Notes: a model not told the origin generated them from the sequence alone. 62,555 nucleotides of DNA from JBHOQX01 sp042408595 (GCA_042408595.1 JBHOQX010000108.1:1-62555), one strand, 5' to 3'; shown: positions 1 to 9,594, numbered from the stretch's first letter. Numbers and translations are program-made.

Positions 1-1817
1 GAACGGTCTCGGACGCCGCACCCAGGAGGAGGGTTCCATGTTCGTACCCATCCCACAGCCCGCCCTTGTGCCGCGGGCCCTGCGCGCGGCGGCCCGGCCC
101 GCGCCTGCCGAACCGGTCCGTCTGTCGGAGGTGATCGCTGCTCCTGGCGCTGGCGCTCGGCCCGTCGCTGCTGCTGGCGGCAGTGGATGTGCCGGCGCGG
201 CTGGCGGTCGGGCGCGCTGTACTGGCCCACGAGGGGCTGGTCGCCACACCCGATGCGCATCGCCTGTTGCCGCTGCTCTTCGGGGCGCTCGCCGCACCGC
301 TGGTCTGGCGCGCCGCGGCGGGCCGACGTCTGATCCTGCTGGCCGGGCTGGTCGCGGCGCAACTGACGGCGCTGACGCTGGCGGCGCGGCTGGGGCTGCT
401 GGCCGGCTACCACGGCGTCAAGACCCTGTTTTTGCTTCTGCCGCTGGCAGCGGCGCTGGCCGGAGCGGGCGCGACGCGGCTGGCGGCCATTCGGCGGCCA
501 GCGCCGCGCCTTGGCGCGACAGCCGGCGTGCTGGCCGCCGTCGTGCTGGCCGGGGATTGGCAGGGGCTGGCGACGCGCAATCTGCAGGTGCTGACCTGGG
601 ATGTCGCCAACGCCGCCGCCTGGCTGCGGGCGCACGATCCGGCCGGGGCGGCGCGCGCCGTGCCGGTCGGCTTTCCTCCGGGCCCGGCGGCGTACTGGGT
701 GCAGGTCGGCCTGCTCGGGCAGCGGCGCGACGAGGCGAAGGCGGCGCAGCGGGCCTTCACCACAGCCCCGCCAACCCCGGCGAGCTGGGCGGTGGACGAA
801 GCCCAGCCGCGGCTGGCGGTCGTCCCGGCGATCGATGCCGCGCCGCCGGGGGCGGCGGTCGTGGCGCGGGCCGGCGCGGCGGCCATCCTGCGGCGCGACC
901 GCCCGCTCGACCTGGCGCCGCTGAATCCGCTGACAATCCGCTACCGGACATTTCTGGAGGATGGGCGGTTGAAGACGGCGATCGATCTCATCCACCCGCT
1001 GGCGGGGCGGCTGCCACAGCTCGAGCTGCGCCTGTCGCACGCCGGGGCGATAGTTGCCGTCTACCAACTTACCCCCGACACCGTGCGCACCAAGCCGCAG
1101 CAGCTTGGGCTCGACATCCTGCCCGTCACGCTGGCGGGCGAGGGGTACGTCAACCGCACCTACCCGCGCTTTCCGCCTGTGCCAGGACCGCCCGCCGGGG
1201 CATACACGCTCGACCTGCGGCTGACAGTCGGCGGCCAGCCGCTCGACGAGCGACGGCTGGCCGCCTTTGATCGCACGGCGGACGGGGCAGTGCGGAACCT
1301 GGCGGCGGCGAGCGGCGAGCTGGTCTATGTGCGGCGCCCCGGCGGCCCGGCGGCGCTCCGCCCGGCGGCGGAGCGCCTCGGCGACCTGTGGCTGGTCGGC
1401 TGGCACGCACCGGCGCGAGCAACAGCGGGCGGGCCGCTGCCGGTGCTGCTGCGCTGGCGCGCCGACGCGCCACTCGACCGTGGGCTGTGGCTGGAGGCGG
1501 CGCTGGCGGATGCGAGCGGGCGCATCGTTGCGGCGGACAGCCGCCCGCCCCAAGGCGGCTTCTACCCGACGTGGCGCTGGCGGCCAGGCGAGCCGGTGGA
1601 CGACACGCGCCATCTGAGGCTGCCGCCCGGCCTCCCGCCGGGTCGCTATCAACTGCTGGCCGGTGTGCGCAATCCGGCGACTGGCGAGACGCGCACGACG
1701 ACCGTGGGCGTTGTCGCGGCGGAGCGGTCGGTCACCCACAACGAAAGCCGGGGGCTTGTCCCTGGCGCGACCAATCCAGAGGCCGCCGACATCCGAGTCG
1801 TCTGGCCGACTGACTAG
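1..1817 (+). CDS. Multi-pass membrane protein, C-terminal part (GT39-like), 5' partial and frameshifted
   Basis: The main frame (183-1817, 544 residues from a GTG) has several hydrophobic spans in its first 130 residues and then a soluble part of about 400 residues. The end (from roughly residue 400) looks like the beta-sandwich found at the C-terminus of Chloroflexota membrane glycosyltransferases: 'LLRWRADAPLDRG', 'GRIVAADSRPP', 'LPPGRYQLLAGVRNP'. In this frame a TGA at 132-134 stops upstream reading. However, the neighbouring frame is open from the window edge to that point, and its product would join smoothly to 'SLLLALALGPSLLLAAVDV' if one base near 133-140 were removed. I read this as one gene that begins outside the window and carries a one-base frameshift. 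An AGGAGG 8 bases before ATG 38 allows a start there instead. The N-terminal catalytic half of a GT39 protein is not in the window, so the enzymatic role is not established. Confidence 0.6.
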
Positions 1818-2140
1818 GGCCCGCCTTTCGGCGAACCGAAGAGCGCGCGGGGCATATGCCCCTGAACCTTTTACCCGGCGGAGGCGTTCCCGCTGGAACC
1901 GCCAACGTTCGGTGCGTACCGCGCTTGCAAGCCGGAGCCGCCGGTCGAGCCGGATTTGCGCCTTCTACGCAGCGGGGAAGGTCGGCGAAGCCTCGCCGGC
2001 GCCCTCAACGCGGGCGGTCTGGAGAGACTGCGGCCATACCAGCGTATCCGTGTGTTCGCCGACAGCGACGAACAGGGGAATTGCAGGGGCGGCTGCGTAC
2101 CTCCTGCACATCTCCCGGGCGATCAAGCTCGCTCACCGGA
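1818..2140. other. Gene-free stretch between convergent genes
   Basis: This is 323 bases between a rightward gene and the 3' end of the leftward immunity gene. I see no conserved reading frame, RNA gene or clear terminator hairpin. Short overlapping frames here have arbitrary composition. Confidence 0.4.
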
Positions 2141-3385
2141 CTAGAGCGAAAGCGCGGCACGATCCTCGGGCGCCAGGAGATCGGAGGCAAGAACCCGCTC
2201 TTGAAGCAACCTGACAAACGCCCGGTCGCGCAGCGCATGCAGCGGGCGAATCGATCCGTCGTCGCCGGCGTCGGCGAGCGCCTGCAACTCCTGGGTGTAG
2301 CGCGCGAAATCGTCCGGCGCAACATAGAAGAACCGGGTCACAAAAGCGCCGGGCTGGAGGCGGGTGGACGGAGCGCCATCAACAAACAGGTCGTGTTGAC
2401 CGGCACGCGCGGCATTTGGGGTGACAACATAGGCGGCAAGCAGGGCGCCCAAACGCCGGGCTGCGAGCGCTGTCGTCACGTGCTCGATGTTGTCGGGCAG
2501 CTCAGACCACCATGCCCCATCGTCACGTGCGATATCCGGAATGAAATCTACCGCAATCCGGCGATTCAACGTGACGCGGAAGCCGATGTCGAAGGGTTGG
2601 GGCGACCTCGCGGCAGGCAACGTCGCGCGCGTTACCGCGACGGCGGCCACGCTCAGCGGATCCACGATGCCCCACTGCTGCAGCAGTGCATGCCAATCGC
2701 GCGGTTCCGTGCCATCACCAGCCGGGCTGGCATCAATAGCTTCTGCATCGCAGTTTGCCACCACCGCTGGCCGTCCCTGGACGCCGTACGTCTTGATCGC
2801 GCTAAGCCGTGTATCCAAGAAATATGCTTCGCTGATGTCCGCCCGGCGAAGGTCCGCGTCGCTCAGCATTGCATACTCAAAATCAACCCTGCGCAAGGTT
2901 GCCGCCACGAACGAGCAGTGAAAAAAATCGGCCCGCCGGCAGTGGGCGTCGGTAAGATCGGCGCCGTCGAAGTGCGTCTGCTCACATCCGGCCTTCACCA
3001 AGACGGCGCGGTGTAGCCTGGCATTACTGAAGTTGCATCGCCTTGCCTGGACCCCATCCAATCGAGCGCCAACGAGCTGTGCGCCGCTCGCATCGCTGTC
3101 GCTGATCTGCGCGTCACTAAGCTCGGCGCCGCTGAGGTCAGCCTGGGCGAGGCGGACATGCCGCAGCTCAGCGCGCCATAGCTTGGTGGTGCGCGCATCC
3201 GCTCCGCTCAGGTCAACATCCTCGAAAATGGCGTCGTTCAAGCGCCGCCCGGCGATCGTCAGCCCCCGCAGGCTCACACCGCGCAACTCAAGGCGCGCGC
3301 CGGTGCGGCGGTCCTCGAACCAGCGTTCGTGATCAGCGATGAGCCGATCAAGATGCGCCTGATCGAGCATATGTCTCTCCATCAT
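2141..3385 (-). CDS. Pentapeptide-repeat protein, probable immunity protein of the adjacent toxin
   Basis: 414 residues. From about residue 35 to 205 the chain is a run of pentapeptide repeats of the A(D/N)LxX type (for example 'ADLSGAELSDAQISDSDA', 'ADLRRADISEAYF'), which fold into a right-handed beta-helix. A second, non-repeat domain of about 180 residues follows and I do not recognise it. The start ATG overlaps the stop of the upstream gene as ATGATG, so the two are translationally coupled. Pentapeptide-repeat proteins are among the immunity families found directly downstream of polymorphic toxins. The coupling to a gene with a pretoxin motif and a nuclease-like tail makes immunity the most likely role; this is inference. 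A start at either of two later ATGs (3382 or 3370) is also possible. No signal peptide is visible, so it should be cytosolic. Confidence 0.75.
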   Translation of the reverse strand: MMERHMLDQAHLDRLIADHERWFEDRRTGARLELRGVSLRGLTIAGRRLNDAIFEDVDLSGADARTTKLWRAELRHVRLAQADLSGAELSDAQISDSDASGAQLVGARLDGVQARRCNFSNARLHRAVLVKAGCEQTHFDGADLTDAHCRRADFFHCSFVAATLRRVDFEYAMLSDADLRRADISEAYFLDTRLSAIKTYGVQGRPAVVANCDAEAIDASPAGDGTEPRDWHALLQQWGIVDPLSVAAVAVTRATLPAARSPQPFDIGFRVTLNRRIAVDFIPDIARDDGAWWSELPDNIEHVTTALAARRLGALLAAYVVTPNAARAGQHDLFVDGAPSTRLQPGAFVTRFFYVAPDDFARYTQELQALADAGDDGSIRPLHALRDRAFVRLLQERVLASDLLAPEDRAALSL

Positions 3386-5202
3386 CGGTGTGGCACAAGA
3401 ACTACCCGGCCTAATCCTGGCGGCAATCGTCGCCGTATTTCAGTTTCAAACGCAGCACGTTCGGCTGGCGTCAGGCCTGAAACATCCACCAGAACGTTCT
3501 CGCCCGGTCGGCCTCTCCGTGGCGAGGCCGTTTGGATGATACGATCTATCCCGGCGCGTGCATCTTTGATATCCCAGATTGTACCACTGCCATCGATCAC
3601 ATCGCCGCCCTGGCTCTGCCCGCTCAGGTCGAAGTCGCGCCGCACCGGGCCGGGAATTGTGCGGTCGGCCTCAGCCTGGAGCGCCACTCTGGCTTCCTGC
3701 ACTTTGAACGATTTCGTGTCAGGATCGTAGGCAAGTTCCTTGCGACGACCGGTTGAGTCTGCATTGAGCCAGTTGCGTTCGTGTGGGGGCAACTCGTCGA
3801 GCGCACCGTTCGCCTCAGCCTCTCGAATGGCTTCGCGCAGGCGTTGTAGGCGCTGCTGCTCACGCAGCTGTGCAAGCCGCTCATACGCGCTCAATCGTCC
3901 GGTTGGCGCCGGTTCAGATGGCGTCGTGTTCCCCGGCGCCGGTTCCGCGGGGGCCGGGGCCGGTCGTTCGACGTTCCGTGGACTCCGGCGGAACAGCCCA
4001 CGTAAACCAGCGCGTACGCCCACAAACGTCAGCAGCACCTGCAACGCGCCGCCAATGCCTCTCTCCCAGCGTTCGGCTCCGGCAAGCGCAACGCCGGTCA
4101 GCGCCTGGCGACCGGTGATCGCCTCGTAGATTGAGACGACACCAAACAGATTGAGCACGCTGACACCCACGAGTTGGGCGATCTCCCACGGCGTCGGCTC
4201 CCCGTTGACCTCGCGGAACGTCTGCAGCCGCGTCCAGAATTCCCAAGCGACGAACGCCACTGCAAGCACCACGCCAGCGATCACCAACGCTGCTGCAACG
4301 GTGATGCCGGCGCCGATCCCAACCGCTGCGAGCACTGCTGCTCCGAGATAGATCAGCCCGGCCAGCGCGACAAGCGCAACGACGCCAACGACAACGCCCA
4401 GTAATACTTTGCCAAGCGCAGTGAGCCATGGTGGAAGATGCGCTGGCGCACCGGCCTGCGCATTCAGGAGGTGCAGCTGTGTGGCAAAGGCCTGCAGCGC
4501 GCCGCTTCGCATAGCGGCTATACTCGCCGCGGCCGCGCTCGAAAGCGCAAGTACGATGGCAGCCGCGCTCATTATCCGCCAGTGTAGCTGGAGCGTTTCG
4601 AGCGCAGCCGGTACGCCGAGAACCGCCGTCTGGATGGCGGTGTCGGGCGCTGTCGCAGTGAGCGTTGCTGACGAAGGAGCGGCACCAAATGCGCCGTTGA
4701 GCATACGCACCAATGCCGCCACGGCAGCGTGCCCGACGTTGCCACCCTGCCCTCGCAGCAGCACCAGCACCGCGGTCAGCAGCGCCAGGAGCACGCCGAT
4801 CAGCGCTACCGCTTCAACCGTTTCGAGCCCGCACTCATTGCGCACTAGCCGCCACCTGCTGTTGAGCAGGCCCCTGCGATAAGGGCGTGTGCCGACGCGC
4901 GTCCAGACGCCGCGCGCAGCGCTGCCGTTCTGCCTGAGCGTGACTGCCGCAATAACGGCGCGCGCCAGGGCCGCGCCAGCTAGCATGACGTGCGCCACTG
5001 CAACGAGACCCGTACGCAGCGCAGCCCCAAGCAGACCAAGCGCCAGCCAGACGCGCGCAAGCGGCGGAGCGCAGGGGCGCCTGGTTGCGCGCCCCTGGCT
5101 TGCAACGGCACGATCATGGCGCCCTCCTGCAGAAAGCGCCACGCTTAGCAGCAAGACACCAAATTCAGCGACATTCAGATGATCGATTTGCACAGCATCC
5201 AC
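3382..5202 (-). CDS. Polymorphic toxin: membrane-spanning N-terminus, pretoxin TG motif, C-terminal nuclease-like domain
   Basis: 606 residues. Hydrophobic spans lie near residues 10-25, 50-85 and 210-225, with a long one at 262-322. At 125-150 'GLETVEAVALIGVLLALL' matches a class III (Flp/TadE-like) prepilin signal: Gly at the cut site, Glu at +5, then a hydrophobic stretch. Residues 358-382, 'IYEAITGRQALTG' then 'ERWERG', match the pretoxin TG motif that precedes toxin domains. A charged helical linker (437-470) leads to a final domain of about 110 residues. That domain contains 'GGDVIDGSGTIWDIKDA', a spacing of Asp534, Asp544 and Lys546 like PD-(D/E)xK nucleases, and ends 'VLVDVSGLTP...RVVLV' as in CdiA-type tRNA nuclease domains. 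The family is known for inter-bacterial competition. The nuclease activity and its RNA or DNA target are inferred. The stop overlaps the immunity gene start. Confidence 0.7.
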   Translation of the reverse strand: MDAVQIDHLNVAEFGVLLLSVALSAGGRHDRAVASQGRATRRPCAPPLARVWLALGLLGAALRTGLVAVAHVMLAGAALARAVIAAVTLRQNGSAARGVWTRVGTRPYRRGLLNSRWRLVRNECGLETVEAVALIGVLLALLTAVLVLLRGQGGNVGHAAVAALVRMLNGAFGAAPSSATLTATAPDTAIQTAVLGVPAALETLQLHWRIMSAAAIVLALSSAAAASIAAMRSGALQAFATQLHLLNAQAGAPAHLPPWLTALGKVLLGVVVGVVALVALAGLIYLGAAVLAAVGIGAGITVAAALVIAGVVLAVAFVAWEFWTRLQTFREVNGEPTPWEIAQLVGVSVLNLFGVVSIYEAITGRQALTGVALAGAERWERGIGGALQVLLTFVGVRAGLRGLFRRSPRNVERPAPAPAEPAPGNTTPSEPAPTGRLSAYERLAQLREQQRLQRLREAIREAEANGALDELPPHERNWLNADSTGRRKELAYDPDTKSFKVQEARVALQAEADRTIPGPVRRDFDLSGQSQGGDVIDGSGTIWDIKDARAGIDRIIQTASPRRGRPGENVLVDVSGLTPAERAAFETEIRRRLPPGLGRVVLVPHR

Positions 5203-5512
5203 TCAGCGCCCTTATGATGCAGCTGAGCGTAGCATACCAGCGCGGGGCCAGGACGAGAAGCGAGGATGTGTAACACGTGTGTAACAGTGTATCGCGGCGG
5301 AGGCGCGATGTGCGATAATCGCCATTGAAGGACGAAGGCGAGGCCACAGGGCCGTGTACCCTTGGCAAATCGGATAGAGCGTCGTATTGACGCGGCGTGT
5401 GGATGTACTGGAAAGCTATGACGACACCACAGGCGGTCGAGCGTATATTCGCCCCCAGTCCGCTGTCCTTTATCCTGACTCTCCATTCTTCATCTGTCGT
5501 TGTTGGCCATTC
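5203..5512. other. Leader region of the toxin gene, no gene
   Basis: 310 bases between the lactonase 3' end and the toxin start. Apart from the extended -10 it holds purine-rich GAAGGACGAAGGCGAGG near 5329-5345 and pyrimidine-rich CTGTCCTTTATCCTGACTCT near 5462-5481. These look like a weak pair of the inverted 7-base repeat arms seen elsewhere in the window. Confidence 0.3.
5231..5239 (-). promoter_or_regulatory. Extended -10 promoter of the toxin/immunity pair
   Basis: On the minus strand this reads TGG TATGCT, 29 bases before the toxin ATG. No good -35 is seen upstream, as expected for an extended -10 promoter. Same class as the other TGn promoters listed. Confidence 0.4.
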
Positions 5513-6580
5513 TCACCCCTCAAACGCCACGAACGCCGCCCCCGGCACGGGCGCGCGGGCGGCGGGCGCGCCGAGCGCCGGCAGGGACTCCAGCGCCGGC
5601 ACCACCACCACCTCGCCGCTGTACTGGTTGGCGACGATCAGGAAGCGACCGTCGGGTGCGACGGCGAAGTTGCGCGGCCAGTCGCCGCCGCAGGGCGGCG
5701 TCGCCATGCGCGCCAGCCGCCCATCCGGGGCGACCGCGAACACCGCCAGCGAGTTGTGGCCGCGGTTCGACACATACAGCCGCGCGGCGTCGGGCGACAG
5801 GTGAATGTCGGCGACGGTGTTCGCCGGCGCACCGGGCGGCAACGTCTCCACCACCTGTCGCTCGCGCAGCGCCCCGGCCGCGGCGTCGAAGGCATAGACA
5901 CCGACCGTGCTGTCAAGCTCGTTGGCGACATACACCAACTCCCCGTTCGGGTGAAACGCCAGGTGCCGCGGCCCCGCGCCAGGCCGCGCCTCGGCATGCG
6001 TGTGCGCGGTCAGCCGCCCGTTGCTGGCGTCGAAGCGGTAGACCAGGATCTGATCGATCCCCAGGTCGGCCACCAGCACGAAGCGGCCGCCGGGCGCGAA
6101 GGCGGCGGAGTGGGCGTGTGGCCCCTCCTGGCGCTCCGGGTGCGGGCCGTGGCCGCGGTGCTGCACGTGGTCGGCCATCGCGCCGAGCGCGCCATCCGGG
6201 CCAAGCGGGAGCACGGCGAGGCTACCGCTGGTGTAATTCGAGACGATCAACCAGCGGCCGGACGGATCGAGCGCCAGATGGCATGGGTGATCGCCGCCGC
6301 TCGGCTGTGCGTTGATCGGCTCCAGGCGCCAGGGAGCCAGGTCGTAGCGCAGCGCCCAGACCGCGCCAGGCGCGCCATCCACCGCCTGGGCGGTTTCGCT
6401 GACTGCGTAGAGCCAGCGGCGATTCGGATGGACGGCCAGAAAGGATGGGTTGGCGATCAGGGGCGTGGCGCCGAGCGGCGTGAGCGCGCCGGTCACACCA
6501 TCGAACGCGAAAGCGTAGATACCGGGCCGGTCTGCCGGCGCGTAGCTGCCAACGAGCAGCGTATGGGCAGTGGGGGGCAT
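5513..6580 (-). CDS. Lactonase family protein (6-phosphogluconolactonase/YbhE-type beta-propeller)
   Basis: 355 residues from ATG 6580; the frame stays open further upstream but the family start 'LLVGSY' lies just after this ATG. Family signatures across the propeller include 'IYAFAFDGVTGAL', 'NPSFLAVHPNRRWLYAVSE', 'HPCHLALDPSGRWLIVSNY', 'GPHAHSAAFAPGGRFVLVADLG' and 'GAGPRHLAFHPNGELVYVANEL'. These enzymes hydrolyse sugar-acid lactones in the cytosol. It ends a leftward operon after an enolase-superfamily dehydratase and a GntR regulator. This supports opening of an aldonate or aldarate lactone made from a uronic acid rather than the pentose-phosphate step, though the substrate cannot be read from sequence. 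It lies 106 bases downstream of the dehydratase stop. Confidence 0.85.
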   Translation of the reverse strand: MPPTAHTLLVGSYAPADRPGIYAFAFDGVTGALTPLGATPLIANPSFLAVHPNRRWLYAVSETAQAVDGAPGAVWALRYDLAPWRLEPINAQPSGGDHPCHLALDPSGRWLIVSNYTSGSLAVLPLGPDGALGAMADHVQHRGHGPHPERQEGPHAHSAAFAPGGRFVLVADLGIDQILVYRFDASNGRLTAHTHAEARPGAGPRHLAFHPNGELVYVANELDSTVGVYAFDAAAGALRERQVVETLPPGAPANTVADIHLSPDAARLYVSNRGHNSLAVFAVAPDGRLARMATPPCGGDWPRNFAVAPDGRFLIVANQYSGEVVVVPALESLPALGAPAARAPVPGAAFVAFEG

Positions 6581-6686
6581 GAGGCACCTCGGATCAATGG
6601 CACCGATGCATGTGGGGGCGTGGTCTGCGCCCCTGGCGAATGGCAATGCGTCCAGGCGATGCGTTCCTCCTCCATCCGTAGCCAGG

Positions 6687-7865
6687 TCACCAATTGGTCA
6701 CCGAGCCGTCGCGCCGGCGCCAGTGCGGCGCTTCCCAGAACCGCCATGTCTGCGCCGCGGCGCGCTCCTCGTCGAGCTCCACCCCCAGGCCTGGCCCATC
6801 CGGCACCGGGAAGACCGTGCCCACCAGCCGCGGCTGCACCGGAAAGAGCAGCGCGGCGTCGTTTTCGCCGGACGCGCCGAAGTACAGGTTCTCGCTCTGC
6901 GTCACCCGCACCTCCTGCCAGGCGAAGTTCGGCACGGCCGCCGCCAGGTGAATGGTCGCCGCGGTGCAGACCGGGCCGAGCGGGTTGTGCGGCATCAGGT
7001 CGATGTAGTGCGCCTCGGCCCAGCCAGCCACCTTCATCGCCTCGGTGAATCCGCCGACGTTGCAGATGTCGATCCGGGCGAAGTCGGTCAGGTGGCGCTC
7101 GATGAACGGCAGGAACTGCCATTTGCTGGCGAACTCCTCGCCGACGGCGAACGGTACATTCGTCAGCCGGCGCAGCGCCGCGTACGCCTCCGGTGTCTCA
7201 TCGCGGATCGGCTCCTCCAGGAAGTCCAGCGTGCCGGGCGGCAGGCGCTGGCAGAACGACGCCGCCTCGGCGATCGACAGGCGGTGGTGGTAGTCGATCC
7301 CGAGCGTCAGGTCGGGGCCGAACGCCTCGCGGGCGCGCCGGAGCCAGGTGGCGGTCACGCCGATGCTGTCACGCGGCTCGAAGACGTTTGGGTCGTCTGG
7401 CGGGGAGGGCAGCAGCGTCATCGTACGGATGACGCGCCAGCCGTGCCGCCAGAGCAGCTCCATGCTCGCCAGCATCTGCTCGCCTGTGCCGCCCGCCGCC
7501 GTGGCGAAGCACGGGATGGTGTCGCGCTGCTTGCCGCCGAGCAACTGGTAGACCGGCACGCCGAGCGCCTTGCCGGCGATGTCGTGCAGCGCGATGTCGA
7601 TCGCGCTCTGCGCCGCCAGCAGCACCCGCCCGCCCTCGAAGTACTGGCTGCGGTACAGCTCCTGCCAGATCCGCCCGCGCTGCATCGGGTCCTGGCCGAG
7701 GAGGAACTCGCGGAAGTGCCGCAGCGCCCCGATCACGGCCAGCTCGCGCCCGCTCAGCCCGGACTCACCCAGGCCGGAGATGCCCTCGTCCGTCTCGACT
7801 TTGACGACTAACTGGTTGCGCGTGCCGACCCAGATCGGGTACGGCTTGATGTCGGTGATGCGCAT
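6687..7865 (-). CDS. Enolase-superfamily (mandelate racemase/muconate lactonizing type) sugar-acid dehydratase, copy 1
   Basis: 392 residues, full length for the family. An N-terminal capping domain opens 'MRITDIKPYPIWVGTRNQLV' and carries 'ETDEGISGLGES'. The TIM barrel shows the metal ligands Asp ('LGIDYHHR'), Glu ('FLEEP') and Glu ('VGEEF'), and the base His in 'MPHNPLGP'. Dehydratases of this group convert aldonates or aldarates to 2-keto-3-deoxy acids. The usual KxK or KxD on strand two is not obvious here; the region reads 'WRVIRTMTLLP', so the chemistry may differ from the second copy at 17819. It sits in the leftward arm two bases from the decayed epimerase gene and upstream of the lactonase. 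A galactonate, galactarate or glucarate dehydratase role is the best guess. Confidence 0.85.
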   Translation of the reverse strand: MRITDIKPYPIWVGTRNQLVVKVETDEGISGLGESGLSGRELAVIGALRHFREFLLGQDPMQRGRIWQELYRSQYFEGGRVLLAAQSAIDIALHDIAGKALGVPVYQLLGGKQRDTIPCFATAAGGTGEQMLASMELLWRHGWRVIRTMTLLPSPPDDPNVFEPRDSIGVTATWLRRAREAFGPDLTLGIDYHHRLSIAEAASFCQRLPPGTLDFLEEPIRDETPEAYAALRRLTNVPFAVGEEFASKWQFLPFIERHLTDFARIDICNVGGFTEAMKVAGWAEAHYIDLMPHNPLGPVCTAATIHLAAAVPNFAWQEVRVTQSENLYFGASGENDAALLFPVQPRLVGTVFPVPDGPGLGVELDEERAAAQTWRFWEAPHWRRRDGSVTNW

Positions 7866-7867
7866 CG

Positions 7868-8681
7868 CTACGTATCCTCATGGCACCAGCCAAGCACATG
7901 CTCGGCCTTGCCGCAGTCGAAGGAGCCACGGTGCTTCGTGCGATCGCCGCGGATGGGGAGGTCCAGGCCGTACTCGTGCGCTCGTTCCAGCAAGGGAGTG
8001 GCCATCGCCGGGCACGGCACGACGATGTAAGAGACCTCTTGACCGCTGAACGACAGGGTGACCACCAGCAGGCAGGGCGGTGTAACGGCCTGCCTGCTGG
8101 TGTAGCCCCAGCGATCGCGCATCACCGCCGGACCGAATTGTCCGGCGGTGGCGGTGATCTGCTCGGTGTCGCTCATCAAGCCGTGAACGCGCAGGCTGGC
8201 AATCACCAGATCGGAGTAGCGCCGAGCAAAGGCATCCGCCTGTTGCCCCATCACCCGCTGTGAAAGGCTGTGCGGATCTTCGCTGTAGGTCGGGGGCCGA
8301 TCGTCGAGCGGAAAGTAGTCGTAGCGCGGCGCCCAGCTCAACGCCCCGCCGATCGCGATGCATCGACGAAACCAGGCAGATGCACTGGATTCCGAACGCC
8401 ACAACAGCGGCCAGCGTGTTGTAACTGCCAGCGGCATGCCAGGCATCCAGGATCAGAACGGGCGAGGGCAGCGCTGCCAGGTGAATCAGCGCGTCGCACC
8501 CCTGGGCGCGCGCTACCACGTCGCCGAAGTTGCAGGTAGCAGCTGCTCTGAAGTGCGGGATGTAGCGCGGTGGGTGCGGCAGCGCCAGATCGACTCTCAC
8601 CACGCCATGGCCGTGCTCAAGGAGATGCCTGCTGCGGGCGCGGCCACGCTGGCCATTCCCGCCCGTTATGGCGATCCTCAT
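7868..8681 (-). pseudogene. NAD-dependent epimerase/dehydratase family gene, frameshifted
   Basis: The 5' part (8681 to about 8360) encodes a Rossmann fold start, 'MRIAITGGNGQRGRA', then 'GCDALIHLAALPSPV' and 'SYNTLAAVVAFGIQCICLVSS', which are epimerase-family landmarks. The rest of the family sequence ('IAIGGALSWAPRYDYFPLDD', 'ADAFARRYSDLVIASLRVHG', 'EHVLGW') continues only in another frame, ending near 7868. One frameshift near 8345-8365 separates them. Other substitutions also look degraded, for example GQRGRARSR in place of the expected GxxGRxL helix, so this is probably decay rather than one base error. In this locus an intact copy would be expected to act as a uronate dehydrogenase-like or related sugar oxidoreductase; that is inference. 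Confidence 0.75.
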
Positions 8682-8771
8682 TGTTGTCGCTGTTGCCTCT
8701 GCGCAAGAGTGGCTGTCGTAGCGTACCGAAAGAAATACAGGTTGGTTCGCTCGCCGATCACCTTTTTCTAG

Positions 8772-9500
8772 CTAGATCGCGCCGCACATCCGGGCCTCGG
8801 CCGCGAGCACACCACTCAGCGCGTCGTTCATATGCGCCAGCATGAGCAACCGCGCCTGCGAGGAGGCGCGATCGTGCAGTGCCTCGGCAATCAGTAGGTG
8901 GTAACGCACCGCCCGAGCCGTCATTCCGGGCTCCTGAGATGTCAGCCGGCGGCTCTCCAGAAACAGATCGTTGACGCTTTCCATGATCTGGAACAGCACC
9001 GGGTTGTGGGCCGCCCGGGCTATCCGGCGGTGGAACTCAACATCCGGCTCGACGAAGTCGAGGCCATCGCGGGCATACTCTTCCATCATCCGTGCTAGTC
9101 GCGCGATTTCGTTGAGCTCATCATCGCTGGCGCGCTCGGCGGCCAAGGCCGCCAGTTCCGGCTCCAGAATGCGGCGAGTCTCGGCCAATGCGACGATCAG
9201 ACCGGTGTCGAGGTTGGCGAAGCGCCCGGCCAGATCTGGCAGGCTTTGCGCTGCAGCGACGAACACACCGCGCCCATGTTCGATCTGCACCAGGCCGATC
9301 GATTCAAGCGAACGGAGTGCTTCGCGCAGCGATGCCGTGCTGACGTTCAGATCCTTCGCCAGGCAGATGATACTCGGCAGCCGGTCGCCCGGCAGCCACT
9401 GGCCGCTGCGAATCCGCTGCTTCAAATCCTCGAAGACAGCCTGGAACACTCGGTTGCCATGAGAGATTCTTTTGGCGTGGATATCCTGTTGCAATCCCAT
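8772..9500 (-). CDS. GntR family regulator with FCD domain, probable regulator of the sugar-acid locus
   Basis: 242 residues from ATG 9500, with GCGGGGAAAC just before it; an upstream in-frame TTG is less likely. The winged helix (about residues 12-80) has 'VFEDLKQRIRSGQWLPGDRL' and 'STASLREALRSLESIGLVQI', the FadR-type DNA-binding motif. The C-terminal all-helical FCD domain has 'ETRRILEPELAALAAER', 'DVEFHRRIARAAHNPVL' and a late His ('RYHLLIAEAL'), the usual ligand and metal positions. Regulators of this subfamily (UxuR, ExuR, LgoR types) bind sugar acids or their metabolites and repress nearby genes. It lies at the centre of the divergent sugar-acid arms, and a palindrome on the ABC importer promoter is a candidate operator. 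Confidence 0.85.
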   Translation of the reverse strand: MGLQQDIHAKRISHGNRVFQAVFEDLKQRIRSGQWLPGDRLPSIICLAKDLNVSTASLREALRSLESIGLVQIEHGRGVFVAAAQSLPDLAGRFANLDTGLIVALAETRRILEPELAALAAERASDDELNEIARLARMMEEYARDGLDFVEPDVEFHRRIARAAHNPVLFQIMESVNDLFLESRRLTSQEPGMTARAVRYHLLIAEALHDRASSQARLLMLAHMNDALSGVLAAEARMCGAI

Positions 9501-9594
9501 GTTTCCCCGCTGTTGGTCGAGCTTGCTCCCGCTGGTGGCACCGCTCCGGCGCTGAGCTCTATCCAAAGGTCGATTCGCCGTTCGCGCCCTCGGG

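Noticed and set aside
1856..3016. 386-codon plus-strand frame over the immunity gene
   Set aside because: Antisense to the pentapeptide repeats, which are unmistakable on the minus strand.
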